Positions 5,678-6,076 of a stretch of 6,076 bases of DNA are shown in pieces. Both the position numbers and the translations under genes were made by a program. Under the pieces are notes generated by a model that searched no databases, was not told the DNA's origin, and worked only from the letters and a program-made list of their open reading frames with translations. Source of the stretch: Lachnospiraceae bacterium UBA3821 (GTDB lineage Bacteria; Bacillota; Clostridia; Lachnospirales; Lachnospiraceae); NCBI GenBank assembly GCA_002368865.1, contig DFDT01000144.1, positions 1 to 6,076 of the forward strand. Reading direction: 5' to 3'. The stretch's first letter is position 1. Every line of letters begins with the position of its first letter.

Positions 5678-6076
5678 CCCACTCCGTTGTCACGGAATCC
5701 ACCCATACAAACTCTTCCTTTCCAAAGGACATGCCGTTACTGTATGTAGAAAAGGTATCCGTCGTGATCAGATTCTCCTGCTCCAGCACCTCCTTCACCG
5801 GCGTATGACCTACCACCTGGAACAAATTCTCCGGGTACATGGTCATTTCCAAATACCCGTCCTGCGGGCGCGCCCAAAGGGGAGAATTCTCCTCCCAGAG
5901 TTCCTCCACACCGAATCCGTTTACGGTCTCCAGGACGCAGTCCACATCATCCTGCATACCATAAAGCTGCACTTCCACAAACTCCTTCGTCAGGCCCGCA
6001 TGGGAAAAAAGCACATTGTCCGCCCGATGTATGACAGCAAGATTCTCAGGCGAATGAAGTACCCCGGGGCAAGCCC
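5667..6076 (-). CDS. PPP-superfamily metallophosphatase, first of three (5' end cut by window)
   Basis: The frame is open from the right edge to TAA 5669-5667, giving 135 visible C-terminal residues; the N-terminal half, with the first metal motifs, lies outside. Visible residues show LFSHAGL (22-28, H25), SPLWARP (64-70) and VVGHTPV (87-93, H90), the last two His metal-ligand motifs of the metallophosphoesterase fold. A C-terminal strand region ends in FVWVDSVTTEWGYF. SHAG-SPLW-GHTP is typical of bacterial Ser/Thr phosphatase-like proteins. The GTG at 6014-6012 should not be taken as the start: it lies directly before SHAG and would remove most of the catalytic core. The gene ends 23 bases before the proposed start of the next phosphatase, so the two are probably co-transcribed. 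It is clearly divergent from the other two phosphatases rather than a recent copy. Substrate unknown. Confidence 0.85.
   Translation of the reverse strand, partial: ACPGVLHSPENLAVIHRADNVLFSHAGLTKEFVEVQLYGMQDDVDCVLETVNGFGVEELWEENSPLWARPQDGYLEMTMYPENLFQVVGHTPVKEVLEQENLITTDTFSTYSNGMSFGKEEFVWVDSVTTEWGYF

Overview
The window looks like a stretch of a Bacillota genome, most likely a gut-type Clostridia (Lachnospiraceae-like). That placement is inference. It rests on consensus-like purine-rich ribosome binding sites, a near-perfect sigma-A promoter, AT-rich spacers around moderate-GC genes, and the protein families present. All six genes I can support lie on the minus strand. Both outermost genes run off the window. 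I see no rRNA, tRNA, CRISPR array, transposase or integrase.

Read in the direction of transcription (high to low coordinates), the window starts with the C-terminal part of a PPP-type metallophosphatase (6076-5667). A second, complete metallophosphatase follows (5643-4924); its best-placed start codon appears to be AUA. A third, divergent one comes next (4878-4054), then a MoxR-type AAA+ ATPase (4023-2959). After an unusual 125-base structured spacer comes a large protein with two metallopeptidase-like domains and a C-terminal VWA domain (2833-932). The first four genes are separated by 23, 45 and 30 bases, so they are probably one operon. The VWA gene may belong to it, with the hairpin spacer adjusting its expression.

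From 931 to 730 is a regulatory region of about 200 bases. It holds three 10-base tandem repeats (the last overlapping the VWA stop codon), a TTGACA-17-TATTAT promoter, a 14-base perfect palindrome just past the predicted transcription start, and a good Shine-Dalgarno. They drive a Uma2-family PD-(D/E)XK nuclease-like gene (729-1) that continues past the left edge.

The AAA+ ATPase and the VWA/peptidase form a recognised kind of pair: a MoxR-like motor plus a VWA adaptor of the COG3864/DUF2201 type. Here the pair is linked to three non-identical Ser/Thr-phosphatase-like enzymes. The partner protein carries two copies of the peptidase-like domain, one with the catalytic Glu replaced by Asn (HNMLH) and one intact (HEFLH). 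A plausible but unproven reading is an ATP-driven remodelling and proteolysis machine working beside phosphatases that remove phosphate from proteins or small molecules. I cannot say whether this is housekeeping, stress response or conflict-related.
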